Shown here piece by piece: positions 7,732-15,979 of a stretch of DNA of 28,063 bases. Positions within the stretch are counted from its first letter, which is position 1. Each line of letters begins with the position of its first letter. The position numbers and the translations under genes are program-made. The notes below the pieces were generated by a model. The model was not told the origin of the DNA and did not search any database. It saw only the letters and a list, made by a program, of their open reading frames with translations. Origin of the DNA: CAUZSN01 sp963582345 (GTDB taxonomy: Bacteria > Planctomycetota > Planctomycetia > Planctomycetales > Planctomycetaceae); the NCBI GenBank assembly GCA_963582345.1, contig CAUZSN010000026.1, positions 1 to 28,063 on the forward strand. The letters run 5' to 3'.

Positions 7732-8265
7732 ATGACGGTCGAGGAAATCTATCAGCTGCTTGTTGACGAGTTCGGTGACCAGAAAATTACCGGAGTCAAC
7801 CTGGAAGCCAAGGATCCCTGGATCGAAGTCGGCACTGATGCCATCGTCGAGGTGGCAGCGTTCATGAAGAATGACGAGCGACTCCGATTTGAACACCTGA
7901 ACAACCTATGTGGAGTTGACTATTATGAACCCGACTCGAAAAATGGTGCTAAATTCGAGCATGAACCGCACGTTGAGGTTGTGTATCATTTGTCCAGTTA
8001 CTCGTTAAGACATTCGGCTGTATTGAAAGTCAAACTTCCCCGTTGGAAGAACGATCAAGAAGGACAACTACCTGAAGTGCTATCGGTCAGCGGCGTATGG
8101 TCGATCGCTGAGTGGCACGAGTGTGAAGCCTTTGATTTAGTTGGCATTCAGTTTGTGGGCCATCCTAATCTGCAGAGGATCCTTTGCCCTGAAGACTGGG
8201 TCGGACATCCATTGCGAAAAGACTACGAATTTCCACTGGAATACCACGGAATTCGTGGCAAGTAA
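7732..8265 (+). CDS. nuoC: NADH-quinone oxidoreductase subunit C
   Basis: 177 residues, the normal size for a separate NuoC (not fused to NuoD). Peripheral-arm subunit of complex I without cofactors, next to NuoD. The family core is clear near the C-terminus: W-H-E-C-E-A-F-D-L-V-G-I, then F-V-G-H-P-N-L-Q-R-I-L, then P-E-D-W-V-G-H-P-L-R-K-D-Y. An earlier N-N-L-C-G-V-D-Y-Y segment corresponds to the usual L.D..GVDY. The spacer upstream is 164 bases with a terminator-like hairpin, so this gene may have its own promoter. nuoD follows after 52 bases. Confidence 0.94.
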   Translation: MTVEEIYQLLVDEFGDQKITGVNLEAKDPWIEVGTDAIVEVAAFMKNDERLRFEHLNNLCGVDYYEPDSKNGAKFEHEPHVEVVYHLSSYSLRHSAVLKVKLPRWKNDQEGQLPEVLSVSGVWSIAEWHECEAFDLVGIQFVGHPNLQRILCPEDWVGHPLRKDYEFPLEYHGIRGK

Positions 8266-8317
8266 TATTTGAAATGAAAATCTTGGATTTTAATCCTCAA
8301 TTCAATTCGAGCACGAT

Positions 8318-9556
8318 ATGAGCCTTGAGGTCGAAGATCCCCGTCTTGTCGAATTTGATGTGCAGACCGACGAAATGTTGGTCAATATGGGGCCTCAGCA
8401 TCCTAGCACTCATGGTGTGTTGCGACTATTGCTGCGCACCGATGGCGAGATTGTTCATGAAGTGACGCCGCACATCGGTTACCTGCACCGTTGCGCCGAA
8501 AAAATCGGTGAAAATCTGTCGCCGCCGCAGTGGATTCCCTACACCGACCGCATGGATTATCTGGCTGGAATGAACATGAACTTGGGGATGTCACTGGCTG
8601 TTGAAAAGTTGATCGACATGGAGGTTCCCGAAAAGGCGATGGTGTTGCGCGTTATAATCGCCGAATTGGGTCGCATTGCCAGCCACTTAGTGGCCATGGG
8701 CACGTACGGCCTGGATCTGGGTACTTTCAGCCCATTTTTGTGGGCGTTTCGCGAACGGGAGATCATTCTCGATTTATTCGAGGACGTCTGCGGGGCTCGG
8801 TTGACTTATAGTTATATAACTGTCGGGGGCGCGACGCACGATCTTCCCAGCAAAACTACGATCCCACCTGGCTTGGCTTCACTCACTCGCCGTAATTCCA
8901 ATACGACTTTGTCTTGGATTGACGCGGTCACCATCTTCTTGGACTGGCTAGAGCCGCGCATTCAGGAATACCACACGTTGCTAACACGTAATCAGATTTT
9001 CATCAAGAGAACAGCCACTATTGGCGAACTGCATCGCACCATGGCGATCGATTACGGTTGTACGGGACCAGTGTTGCGCGGCAGCGGTGTCGACTGGGAC
9101 CTGCGACGTGACGGCGAGCCGATCTACACACGGATGTACGAAGGCTACAATTGGAAAATTCCGGTCGCACCATTCGAAGACGCACCGCCAGAAGTCGTAC
9201 TCGGAGATAATTGGTGTCGCTTCTACGTTCGCATGTGCGAAGTCGTTGAAGCGATCGCCCTAATTCGTCAGGGAATCCAGCGATACCCGAACGCGGATGG
9301 CCCCTATCGCTTGCCCTATAAGCTGAACCGGAAACTTCCGAACGACGAGTGCTATATGGAAACCGAATGCCCACGCGGAGCGATGGGTTTCTACTTCGTT
9401 GGTAATGGCAAAGCCGAGCCGCTACGGGCACGCGCCAAGAGTTCCTGCTTTTGCAATCTTTCGGTTACTGCACTGCTGTCCCGGGGTATGTTGATCGCAG
9501 ATGTCCCGGCGATTGTCGGATCGCTTGACGTCGTGATGGGAGAAATCGACAGGTAG
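8318..9556 (+). CDS. nuoD: NADH-quinone oxidoreductase subunit D (49 kDa)
   Basis: 412 residues, full family length. This subunit forms the quinone-binding pocket together with NuoB and is related to the [NiFe]-hydrogenase large subunit. Signature segments: M-G-P-Q-H-P-S-T-H-G-V near 24-34 with the His residues that line the quinone site, then H-I-G-Y-L-H-R-C-A-E-K, then Y-T-D-R-M-D-Y-L-A-G-M-N. The C-terminus has E-C-P-R-G-A-M-G-F-Y and the conserved D-V-V-M-G-E-I-D-R end. The metal-ligand cysteines of hydrogenases are absent, as expected. Its partner NuoB is not in this window, so it must be encoded elsewhere for a working complex. Confidence 0.96.
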   Translation: MSLEVEDPRLVEFDVQTDEMLVNMGPQHPSTHGVLRLLLRTDGEIVHEVTPHIGYLHRCAEKIGENLSPPQWIPYTDRMDYLAGMNMNLGMSLAVEKLIDMEVPEKAMVLRVIIAELGRIASHLVAMGTYGLDLGTFSPFLWAFREREIILDLFEDVCGARLTYSYITVGGATHDLPSKTTIPPGLASLTRRNSNTTLSWIDAVTIFLDWLEPRIQEYHTLLTRNQIFIKRTATIGELHRTMAIDYGCTGPVLRGSGVDWDLRRDGEPIYTRMYEGYNWKIPVAPFEDAPPEVVLGDNWCRFYVRMCEVVEAIALIRQGIQRYPNADGPYRLPYKLNRKLPNDECYMETECPRGAMGFYFVGNGKAEPLRARAKSSCFCNLSVTALLSRGMLIADVPAIVGSLDVVMGEIDR

Positions 9557-9564
9557 GCGCCGTC

Positions 9565-9750
9565 ATGAAGTTGCCGACTTGGCTGACGAAACGCTTGCTG
9601 TGCAAGGCCTGTCATCCCATCCGCAACATGCAGCCACTAAATATCCAATGGCCAATCCAGGTTTACCTGGACAAAAAAGGTGCAAATTTCCTCTGTCACC
9701 GCTGTGGTCGAATCGGTCCCATCGATCGCGGCACAATTCCACGAATGTAA
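9565..9750 (+). CDS. Small Cys-pair (zinc-ribbon-like) hypothetical protein
   Basis: 61 residues, ATG eight bases after the nuoD stop. Two CxxC pairs are present, C13-x2-C16 (LLCKACHP) and C44-x2-C47 (FLCHRCGR), separated by 27 residues, as in small zinc ribbons. The rest is basic (R and K) with no membrane segment. A second frame of similar length overlaps from 9579 but lacks such a pattern. No named family is recognised. The position between nuoD and a glycosyltransferase gene on the same strand, the tight spacing and the paired cysteines favour a real gene, but the short length leaves doubt. Confidence 0.5.
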   Translation: MKLPTWLTKRLLCKACHPIRNMQPLNIQWPIQVYLDKKGANFLCHRCGRIGPIDRGTIPRM

Positions 9751-9787
9751 AATGGCTCTGAAATGACTTGCTAGTTGTGACAAATCA

Positions 9788-10948
9788 ATGTGGTGGACAA
9801 CGCTAATTTGCGGCTGGTTGATCTTTCTGACTTGGCTTGTCGGTGCTGGGCCAGTCATCTTGATGCGGCGCAGCCGTGATTTGCAGCGACGCACCAGGCA
9901 CCTAACCGAATCCAAAAGCGACGTGCGAGTTTCCGTGATTGTGCCCGCTCGTGATGAGGCAGAAAATATCGAGGCGTGTCTTCGCTCGTTGTTGCTGTCG
10001 AAAATATCCAATCTGGAAGTCATTGCTGTCAACGATCGTTCACGCGACGAAACCGGAGACGTGATGGACCGCATTGCTGCAGAAGATTCTAGAATGACAG
10101 TCATCCATCTGGACGAGCTACCTGACGGTTGGTTGGGGAAAACTCACGCTATGCACATCGGAGCACAGTCGGCTCAGTATGAATTTCTGCTGTTCACCGA
10201 CGGCGACGTGTTATTCGAACCGGACGCCATTCGATTGGCGTGTCAGTGCATGAGTGATGCGAAAGTGGACCACCTTTGTTTGATGCCGCTGCTAGTTTCC
10301 GGTGGTTATTGGGAAACGGCATTCGTTTGCTATTTCGGCGTTATTTTCGTCATGGGGACGCAGCCATGGTACGTCAATACACGAATGACGCGGCTGTATG
10401 CCGGAGTCGGTGCCTTTAATCTGATTCGCAAACAGGCCTATGAACAATTCCACGGTCACGAATCGATTCGACTCGACGTTTTGGACGATGTCAAACTTGG
10501 CAAGTTGGTGAAGCGTTCCGGTTTCCGACAGGACATTTTATTCGCGGGAGGCCTAGTCCGTGTTCGCTGGCAGCCAACTGCCTGGGACGCCATCCGCGGT
10601 TTGGAAAAGAACGGATTTGCCTCGCACGACTATTCTGTTTGGAAGCTGATCGGCTCAACTCTAGTTTTCTTCATTCTGTTTTTCGTTCCGTATGGTTCTG
10701 TCTTTTTGTATTGTGATGAACGCATTTATGGCTTCGTTGCATCGTTTGCTCTCATGCACTTGATTTACGGCTCGGTCGCGTGTTCAATCGGCGCAGACTG
10801 GCGAATTGTTCCAGCACTTCCGATCGCTGCGCTGGGAATGCTCTACGCCTTTTGGCGTTCAGCTTTTGTCACCTTACGCCAGGGTGGCGTACGCTGGCGG
10901 GATACGTTTTACCCGCTCGCAACGCTACGTCGGCACCTGTATCGATAA
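9788..10948 (+). CDS. Membrane-bound GT2-family glycosyltransferase
   Basis: 386 residues. An N-terminal membrane segment (about 4-25) is followed by a GT-A domain: V-R-V-S-V-I-V-P-A-R-D-E-A-E-N-I near 46-61, the nucleotide-sugar strand A-V-N-D-R-S-R-D-E, then L-P-D-G-W-L-G-K-T-H-A and the metal-binding D-G-D inside L-L-F-T-D-G-D-V. A later L-D-D-V-K-L-G-K-L acidic motif serves as the catalytic-base region, and an R-V-R-W segment follows. Three C-terminal membrane segments (about 287-309, 314-334 and 340-360) complete it. The layout resembles hopanoid- and carotenoid-associated GT2 enzymes (HpnB/CrtQ-like), but the acceptor cannot be read from sequence. It is the penultimate gene of the plus-strand run; no Shine-Dalgarno site is seen. 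Confidence 0.88.
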   Translation: MWWTTLICGWLIFLTWLVGAGPVILMRRSRDLQRRTRHLTESKSDVRVSVIVPARDEAENIEACLRSLLLSKISNLEVIAVNDRSRDETGDVMDRIAAEDSRMTVIHLDELPDGWLGKTHAMHIGAQSAQYEFLLFTDGDVLFEPDAIRLACQCMSDAKVDHLCLMPLLVSGGYWETAFVCYFGVIFVMGTQPWYVNTRMTRLYAGVGAFNLIRKQAYEQFHGHESIRLDVLDDVKLGKLVKRSGFRQDILFAGGLVRVRWQPTAWDAIRGLEKNGFASHDYSVWKLIGSTLVFFILFFVPYGSVFLYCDERIYGFVASFALMHLIYGSVACSIGADWRIVPALPIAALGMLYAFWRSAFVTLRQGGVRWRDTFYPLATLRRHLYR

Positions 10949-11046
10949 AGCTGCTCGTTCGAAATACAATGGGGTCGGCAATCATTTGACGGTGCGGCCG
11001 TAAAGTTTGCGATCGACCTGAGCTTCGTTTACATTAAACCACGCTG

Positions 11047-11835
11047 ATGATGGATTTGATGCAACAAGATTTACGGACTTCGTCCACACCATTTTTTCTG
11101 GTAAGCGTGCGCAATGCGATCGAGGCGTTGGCGGCACTGACTGGTGGATGCGACGTCCTCGATGTCAAAGAACCAAGTCGTGGTTCAATGGGAATGGCGG
11201 ACGTGGCAACAATCACCAGCGTAGTTGAAATAGCAAAAAAAACTCGTCCAGATGTCGCCGTTAGTGCGGCACTGGGCGACTTGGCCGATTGGGCTGGTGA
11301 GCGCACGATACCGGTCATCTCAGATTTGGATTTTGTCAAACTGGGACCGTTAGGTCAGACGGTGACCAGTGACTGGATCGAAACATGGCACAGTATTCAG
11401 CGGCGGTTTGATGAGAAGAATGGTCTGGCGAGCGCATGGGTCGCGGTCGCCTATGTCGATTCGACGCTTGCCGCTGTTCCAACGCCAGAAACCGTTGTCA
11501 AGACTGTTGTCGCCGCACGCGACGGTTTTGATCGTTGCGCCGGAGTGCTGTTCGACACATATGCGAAAACTGGTCGCTCATTGTTTGATTGGATATCCCA
11601 ACACGAACTGATTTCTCTGGCAAATCAACTTCACTGTCACGGTTTGATTCTGGCAGTCGCCGGCAGTTTGCACGCCTCAATGTTAGAGTCGTTGAGAGAG
11701 GTTCAGCCGGACATAATTGCGGTTCGTGCGGCAGTTTGTGAAGGTGGTCAACGAACAGGGGCAGTGACGGCCGATGCAGTTCGCAACTTTGCAACATCTA
11801 TTTCGTCAGTTTTTGAAACCAATTTACATACGTGA
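11047..11835 (+). CDS. mfnB: (5-formylfuran-3-yl)methyl phosphate synthase-like protein (MfnB family, formerly DUF556)
   Basis: 262 residues. MfnB makes the furan precursor of methanofuran from two triose phosphates. The family signature D-V-L-D-V-K-E-P-S-R-G-S-M-G is at 36-49 with the catalytic-type lysine K41. V-K-L-G follows at 97-100, D-T-Y-A-K-T-G-R-S-L-F-D at 170-181 with K174, then A-V-A-G-S-L and a final V-R-A-A-V-C-E-G-G-Q-R-T-G segment. Planctomycetes are known to carry methanofuran/tetrahydromethanopterin-type C1 genes, which fits. Alternative starts at Met2 and Met5 are equally possible. It ends 20 bases from the convergent MfnE-like kinase, so two genes of one cofactor pathway face each other. 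Confidence 0.85.
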   Translation: MMDLMQQDLRTSSTPFFLVSVRNAIEALAALTGGCDVLDVKEPSRGSMGMADVATITSVVEIAKKTRPDVAVSAALGDLADWAGERTIPVISDLDFVKLGPLGQTVTSDWIETWHSIQRRFDEKNGLASAWVAVAYVDSTLAAVPTPETVVKTVVAARDGFDRCAGVLFDTYAKTGRSLFDWISQHELISLANQLHCHGLILAVAGSLHASMLESLREVQPDIIAVRAAVCEGGQRTGAVTADAVRNFATSISSVFETNLHT

Positions 11836-11855
11836 CGCCAGTGCCGTCGAACGTA

Positions 11856-12500
11856 TCATGGTAGCCAATGGTTGATCGTCAGCGGAGCCTGACGCAGGTT
11901 GGACCAACTGACGCAAGGGAGCTGCCGCGCGAGATTGAGGAAATAGGAATCAACGAACCGAGAGGTCTTCGACATATCGGTGTTGCAACCGATTGTTAGG
12001 GACGTGGATTTTAGCAACACCAATTCGTCGGCCGGCCAAACAAGAGTGATCCAGGCGGCAATCGAGTCGCTCGTTACGTCCCAGCAGTGCGGCAACTGGA
12101 TATCGCTGTACGGTTCTTCCTGACGCGTAAATTTGTGAGCACAAACGATTGGCAGGTTGCCAGAGTCCCATACTTTACCGGCATCCGACCGACTGGTGAC
12201 GAGCCGAGCTTCAGGTAGCAGACGCAGCAGTAACGACTCGTTTAACTTGACCGAGCTCAGTGCCAACCAGTGTGAGTTTTCTTCACCAAGTCCATGACGC
12301 CGATCCCACTGACGAACAATATCCGCCGTCGCTCCGCCACCAGCGACGATTAGTGCACTTGCATTGGGTCGTAAGCGCAAAACGCCGCGAAGCCGTTCTG
12401 TGAGCGTGGATTGATTGAGAAGACTTCCGCCGACTTTGTAAATGATTGTGGGCTTTGAGGTTTGAGGGTCCTTCGGCGTTGCCAGTTCTTGTTCTCTCAA
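11856..12500 (-). CDS. Amino-acid-kinase-fold protein, likely MfnE-like kinase of methanofuran synthesis
   Basis: 214 residues from TTG 12500-12498, eleven bases after the hisG stop; no ATG is available in frame. The N-terminal I-I-Y-K-V-G-G-S-L-L (about 19-28) and A-L-I-V-A-G-G-G-A-T-A-D (about 49-60) are the nucleotide-binding glycine loops of the amino acid kinase superfamily. A later D-V-T-S-D-S-I-A-A-W segment and V-L-L-K-S-T-S match the phosphate-acceptor and ATP-binding regions. The family includes MfnE, which phosphorylates the aminomethylfuran intermediate made after MfnB. Assignment to that role rests on size and on the convergent mfnB gene; aspartokinase, glutamate kinase and UMP kinase lack this context. 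It shares a strand and probably a transcript with hisI-hisG. Confidence 0.7.
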   Translation of the reverse strand: MREQELATPKDPQTSKPTIIYKVGGSLLNQSTLTERLRGVLRLRPNASALIVAGGGATADIVRQWDRRHGLGEENSHWLALSSVKLNESLLLRLLPEARLVTSRSDAGKVWDSGNLPIVCAHKFTRQEEPYSDIQLPHCWDVTSDSIAAWITLVWPADELVLLKSTSLTIGCNTDMSKTSRFVDSYFLNLARQLPCVSWSNLRQAPLTINHWLP

Positions 12501-12511
12501 CTCTCAACCAT

Positions 12512-13390
12512 TCAATTGATAATCTTGTTGATTGCGTACTCAACAATGCCCCTAGCACCAGCCGCTTTGAGTTGTGGGACAGTTGTTCGCACGAATGATT
12601 CATCGATGATCGTGTTGACATCAACCCAATCTGGATCTGACAGGGACGAGACCGTCGGTTTTTGTAGCGCAGAAAGGTGTTTTAAAACTTTGTCCAAATC
12701 GCTGCGGCGGACATTCATCATTAAACCTACTTTGCTCTCGGCCGCCAGGCAGGATTGCAACATCAAAGCAATATTGTCCAGTTTGTCCTTTTTCCATTCA
12801 TTAGCGTAAGCATCACGATTAACGATTAACCGCGTGGTACTTTGCAGGACTTCGTCCACAATCCTTAGATTATTGGCACGCAAAGAGCTTCCGGTTTCGG
12901 TCACTTCGACTATGGCGTCGGCCAACTGCGGAGGTTTGACCTCAGTAGCTCCCCAGGAAAATTCAACCTTTGCGTTAACTCTGTGCTGGGCTAGATAACT
13001 CTTGGTGAGGCCGACGGCTTCGGTGGCGATACGTTTTCCGTTCAAGTCCTTTACATTTTGGACAGGTGAGTCGTTGGGGACACACAAGACCCAACGAACT
13101 GGTCGTCGGCTCGTCTTTGAAAAAACCAGCTCACAGATTTCAATGACGTCCGCTTGCGTTTCCAGTACCCAGTCATAACCAGTAATACCGGCGTCGAGGA
13201 CGCCCTGCTCGACGTAACGGGCCATTTCTTGAGCCCGGATTAGCAGACATTCGATCGCGTCGTCGTCGATGCTTGGATAATACGATCGGGACGAAAACGT
13301 AATCTTGTATCCAGCCTTCTGAAACAACTCAGCCGTGGCTTTTTGCAGGCTGCCGGATGGAATTCCCAACTTAAGTGTCTGCTCGGACAT
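12512..13390 (-). CDS. hisG: ATP phosphoribosyltransferase, long form
   Basis: 292 residues. First enzyme of histidine synthesis, joining ATP and PRPP. The catalytic domains show L-G-I-P-S-G-S-L, the G-V-L-D-A-G-I-T-G-Y-D-W segment, R-I-A-T-E and the PRPP loop D-A-I-V-E-V-T-E-T-G-S-S-L. After about residue 215 comes the C-terminal regulatory (ACT-like) domain, with M-M-N-V-R-R-S-D-L-D-K-V and V-N-T-I-I-D-E-S near the end. This makes it the long, hexameric, histidine-inhibited form that does not need HisZ. It follows hisI with an 8-base gap and precedes the kinase with an 11-base gap, which argues for one operon. Confidence 0.96.
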   Translation of the reverse strand: MSEQTLKLGIPSGSLQKATAELFQKAGYKITFSSRSYYPSIDDDAIECLLIRAQEMARYVEQGVLDAGITGYDWVLETQADVIEICELVFSKTSRRPVRWVLCVPNDSPVQNVKDLNGKRIATEAVGLTKSYLAQHRVNAKVEFSWGATEVKPPQLADAIVEVTETGSSLRANNLRIVDEVLQSTTRLIVNRDAYANEWKKDKLDNIALMLQSCLAAESKVGLMMNVRRSDLDKVLKHLSALQKPTVSSLSDPDWVDVNTIIDESFVRTTVPQLKAAGARGIVEYAINKIIN

Positions 13391-13398
13391 AGTCGAGA

Positions 13399-13818
13399 TC
13401 AGCTTTTCTTGTACACCTGGGACGGATCGAAGACACGGTTACCAATGACCTCGACCTTTTCTGATTCCAGTTCGATCCTGCGGAAGAAACAGCTTCGGTA
13501 CCCCTCATGGCAAGCGGCTCCCCCTACCTGATCAACCTTGATCAATAGCGTGTCGGCATCGCAATCAAAAAAGACCTGTTTCACCTTCTGCACGTTGCCA
13601 CTTTCTTCACCCTTGCGCCACAGTCGTTGGCGACTGCGGCTGTAATAGCAAACCTGGCCCGTCCGCATCGTTTCCCTGTAAGCGGTCTGGTTCATGTAGC
13701 CCAGCATTAGAATATCGTTGGTGTCGTAATCCTGAGCGATAACCGGGATCAGTTCCAATTTGTCGAAATCTGGACCACTCACATGTTTCACCGTGTTGCA
13801 AGAGCGGATTAAGTCCAA
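13399..13818 (-). CDS. hisI: Phosphoribosyl-AMP cyclohydrolase
   Basis: 139 residues from a TTG at 13818-13816; the family core starts near residue 18 (L-E-L-I-P-V-I-A-Q-D), so the length is normal for a HisI without the HisE domain. It opens the adenine ring of PR-AMP in histidine synthesis. Recognisable motifs: L-M-L-G-Y-M-N, Y-Y-S-R-S-R, L-W-R-K-G-E-E-S-G, then the metal site D-C-D-A-D and cysteines in A-A-C-H-E-G-Y-R-S-C-F-F-R. It is the first gene of a three-gene minus-strand run with hisG and the MfnE-like kinase. No ATG is available near the start. Confidence 0.94.
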   Translation of the reverse strand: MDLIRSCNTVKHVSGPDFDKLELIPVIAQDYDTNDILMLGYMNQTAYRETMRTGQVCYYSRSRQRLWRKGEESGNVQKVKQVFFDCDADTLLIKVDQVGGAACHEGYRSCFFRRIELESEKVEVIGNRVFDPSQVYKKS

Positions 13819-14137
13819 GAAGACTCAACAAGTTAACAGGAAGCGCGTTTTTAAGCCAGTCGACTGCATCTTGTTTTTGACCTGGAAGTCACAGTACTAG
13901 GACACGACAGTAAGCAAAAGGTTGTTGTTTTTCTGGTCGTGGATACAGTTCATTTGCGAAAAGAAATCCCATTTCCAGACTTCCATCCCAAAACTGGTTT
14001 TCCTAACATTCTCGTTGTAAACGACGTACGGGCCACTCGGCGTGTGCAATAAATTTTCCTGGCCGTTGTGACTGCCGGTGGATGGGCGAGTTGATCACCC
14101 ATTTTGCGGTCGTCGAAACTCGAAAGCTAAAGAACAA
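13819..14137. other. Divergent intergenic region between hisI and cysC
   Basis: 319 bases with no supported gene. It is AT-richer in the middle (about 13910-13990) and should hold promoters for hisI (minus) and cysC (plus). No histidine-rich leader peptide or clear hexamer pair was found. The cysC frame opens upstream at 14078, but the family begins after ATG 14138. Confidence 0.45.
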
Positions 14138-14749
14138 ATGACAGAACAAGAGACAACGAATATCACCTGGCACGATCACCACGTTTCAAGACAGGAGCGA
14201 TTTGAGCTGAATGGCCACAAAGTCGCTGTACTGTGGTTTACAGGGTTGAGTGCCTGTGGCAAGAGCACTGTCGCGAATACGGTCGACCATAAGCTACATG
14301 CCGTGGGCAAACGCAGTTTCGTTCTTGACGGCGATAATGTTCGCCATGGGTTGAACAAAAACCTTGGATTCTCCGCCGAGGATCGGGCAGAAAACATTCG
14401 CCGAATCGGGGAGGTCGCGAAACTGTTCGTCGATGCGGGTATCATTCCAATTACGGCATTTATTTCGCCGTATCGAGCCGACCGAGACAAGGCACGCTCG
14501 CTGCTTGGCGAAGGTGAATTCGTTGAGATTTTTGTGAAGGCATCTTTGGAAACATGCGAGGCCCGCGATCCCAAAGGCTTATACAAAAAAGCTCGTGCCG
14601 GCGAAATCAAAGGATTCACTGGTATCAACGATCCATACGAGGAACCAGACAACCCAGAAATTGTTCTCGATGCCGACTCAAACGGGATCGATGTTCTGGC
14701 TGACGAAGTTGTTAGCTATCTTGAAGCAAATCGCTTATTGACTTTGTGA
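14138..14749 (+). CDS. cysC: Adenylylsulfate (APS) kinase
   Basis: 203 residues from ATG 14138. It phosphorylates adenylylsulfate to PAPS in sulfate activation. The P-loop is G-L-S-A-C-G-K-S at 36-43, followed by D-G-D-N-V-R-H-G-L and D-R-A-E-N-I-R-R-I-G-E-V, all typical of CysC. The F-I-S-P-Y-R-A-D-R segment (108-116) includes the serine equivalent to the phosphoserine position known in Escherichia coli CysC. D-P-K-G-L-Y-K-K-A-R and G-I-N-D-P-Y-E-E-P complete the family pattern. It is a stand-alone kinase, not fused to CysN or an ATP sulfurylase, and no other sulfate gene lies in the window, so it may serve PAPS-dependent sulfation rather than assimilation. Confidence 0.96.
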   Translation: MTEQETTNITWHDHHVSRQERFELNGHKVAVLWFTGLSACGKSTVANTVDHKLHAVGKRSFVLDGDNVRHGLNKNLGFSAEDRAENIRRIGEVAKLFVDAGIIPITAFISPYRADRDKARSLLGEGEFVEIFVKASLETCEARDPKGLYKKARAGEIKGFTGINDPYEEPDNPEIVLDADSNGIDVLADEVVSYLEANRLLTL

Positions 14750-14766
14750 CGTTCGGGCACTAAGTC

Positions 14767-14792
14767 TGGACGATGCGCCGGATCGTCGTCCA
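14767..14792. terminator. Hairpin between convergent cysC and the MnmE-like gene
   Basis: Arms TGGACGA (14767-14773) and TCGTCCA (14786-14792) can pair; an alternative stem GACGAT/ATCGTC with a 7-base loop overlaps it. It lies in the 63-base space between two convergent genes and could end transcription both ways, but no T run follows on either strand. Confidence 0.3.
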
Positions 14793-14812
14793 TCGTCGGG
14801 TTGACAAAACCG

Positions 14813-15976
14813 TTATGCCAGTAAATCCCGAAACGCTGTGCGGTAGGTCGGTTCGTTGTCACCCTTAACGGCAGACTGTGCTATTTTCAATAAATCGATC
14901 TGTCGAGCTGTGAACGGGATTGAAATGTCGAGATCAGGTACTGTTGGAACTAGCCGATTGACTAGCACTGTGGCCAGATCGTCCAGACCGATATTTGTCA
15001 AGGACGAGACTGGTATTGCGGATTCGGGAGTTTTCTCGCCCCAGACGTTCGTCAGATCTTGTTTGTGCGCGACAAGGATTGCATTGGGCCAATCAGACAA
15101 CAGACGCCAATCGTCAGCTTCGGGCGGACGGCTGGTGTCGAAGAGCAAAACTCGGCAATCCGCGTCGAAAAGTTGACGGCGTGCGAGTTCAATCCCAGCT
15201 GATTCCAACTGGTCGGCTGCATCACGAATCCCGGCCGTATCGGCGAACTGAATCGGCCAGCCATCCAGCGCAGTTTGGGCTGTGACGACGTCACGCGTTG
15301 TTCCGGGCTTGTCGAACACGACGGAACGGGAATAGCCGAGTAGTGCATTAACCAGACTTGACTTCCCTACGTTGGGCCGGCCGGCCACAACGACGTTCCA
15401 AGGTTGTGTTAGGTGTAATCCAAATTTTTCCCATTCCAATAGCTCATCCAGTTCTCGCTCAATTTGCTTGCGAATGTCAGAATTCGAAGAAAAATGCGAG
15501 TTATATAGATTCTCAAACGTGGATCTCAGTACATTCGTTTGTTGATGCAACAAAATCTCGGCTGTGCGCTTTGTCGTTGCTCTCGCAAGTGCTTCGAAAC
15601 ACTCTGTTTCGAACAGGTCCGCTTTGGCGAATTTCATCTGCTGCCACGAATGAATGGCACACCCACGCGACTGCAGATCATCGATAATCCGCTGTACGGC
15701 CGCGTCTCCACCATGGCAATGAATCTCGACCGAGTAGTCATCGGTCCTGCAAACGACAACCTCTTCGCGCACCCCATTACCCCAGTGCCCAAAGCAGGCC
15801 TGGTTGATTGGTTGTTCTCCTAACGGTGTGCCGTTGGCTGCATGGAACAACGGCGATGGCGCATCGTCGATGATGTAGCACTCGCCCTGAAATTCAATTG
15901 TCGCCACAGCCCCACGACCGCGCGGCGTGAGCACGACGACAATTGGCGAGCTGACGTGTGACGTTTCGTCGATCAT
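14813..15976 (-). CDS. MnmE/TrmE-like GTPase, shortened and lacking the C-terminal Cys motif
   Basis: 387 residues against about 450 for MnmE. The N-terminal part has a folate-domain-like start (T-P-R-G-R-G-A-V-A-T-I) and an E-I-H-C-H-G-G segment as in MnmE. The G domain is present: G1 GRPNVGKS at 199-206, G2 G-T-T-R-D-V-V at 225-231, G3 DTAG at 246-249, an altered G4 HKQD at 304-307 (usually NKxD) and G5 S-S-L. The protein stops at F-R-D-L-L-A without the C-terminal C-I/L-G-K motif, whose cysteine is needed in canonical tRNA wobble-uridine modification. It may be a lineage-specific paralog with another job. It starts 3 bases after the coaX stop and so is translationally coupled to it. Confidence 0.85.
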   Translation of the reverse strand: MIDETSHVSSPIVVVLTPRGRGAVATIEFQGECYIIDDAPSPLFHAANGTPLGEQPINQACFGHWGNGVREEVVVCRTDDYSVEIHCHGGDAAVQRIIDDLQSRGCAIHSWQQMKFAKADLFETECFEALARATTKRTAEILLHQQTNVLRSTFENLYNSHFSSNSDIRKQIERELDELLEWEKFGLHLTQPWNVVVAGRPNVGKSSLVNALLGYSRSVVFDKPGTTRDVVTAQTALDGWPIQFADTAGIRDAADQLESAGIELARRQLFDADCRVLLFDTSRPPEADDWRLLSDWPNAILVAHKQDLTNVWGEKTPESAIPVSSLTNIGLDDLATVLVNRLVPTVPDLDISIPFTARQIDLLKIAQSAVKGDNEPTYRTAFRDLLA

Positions 15977-15979
15977 GAG

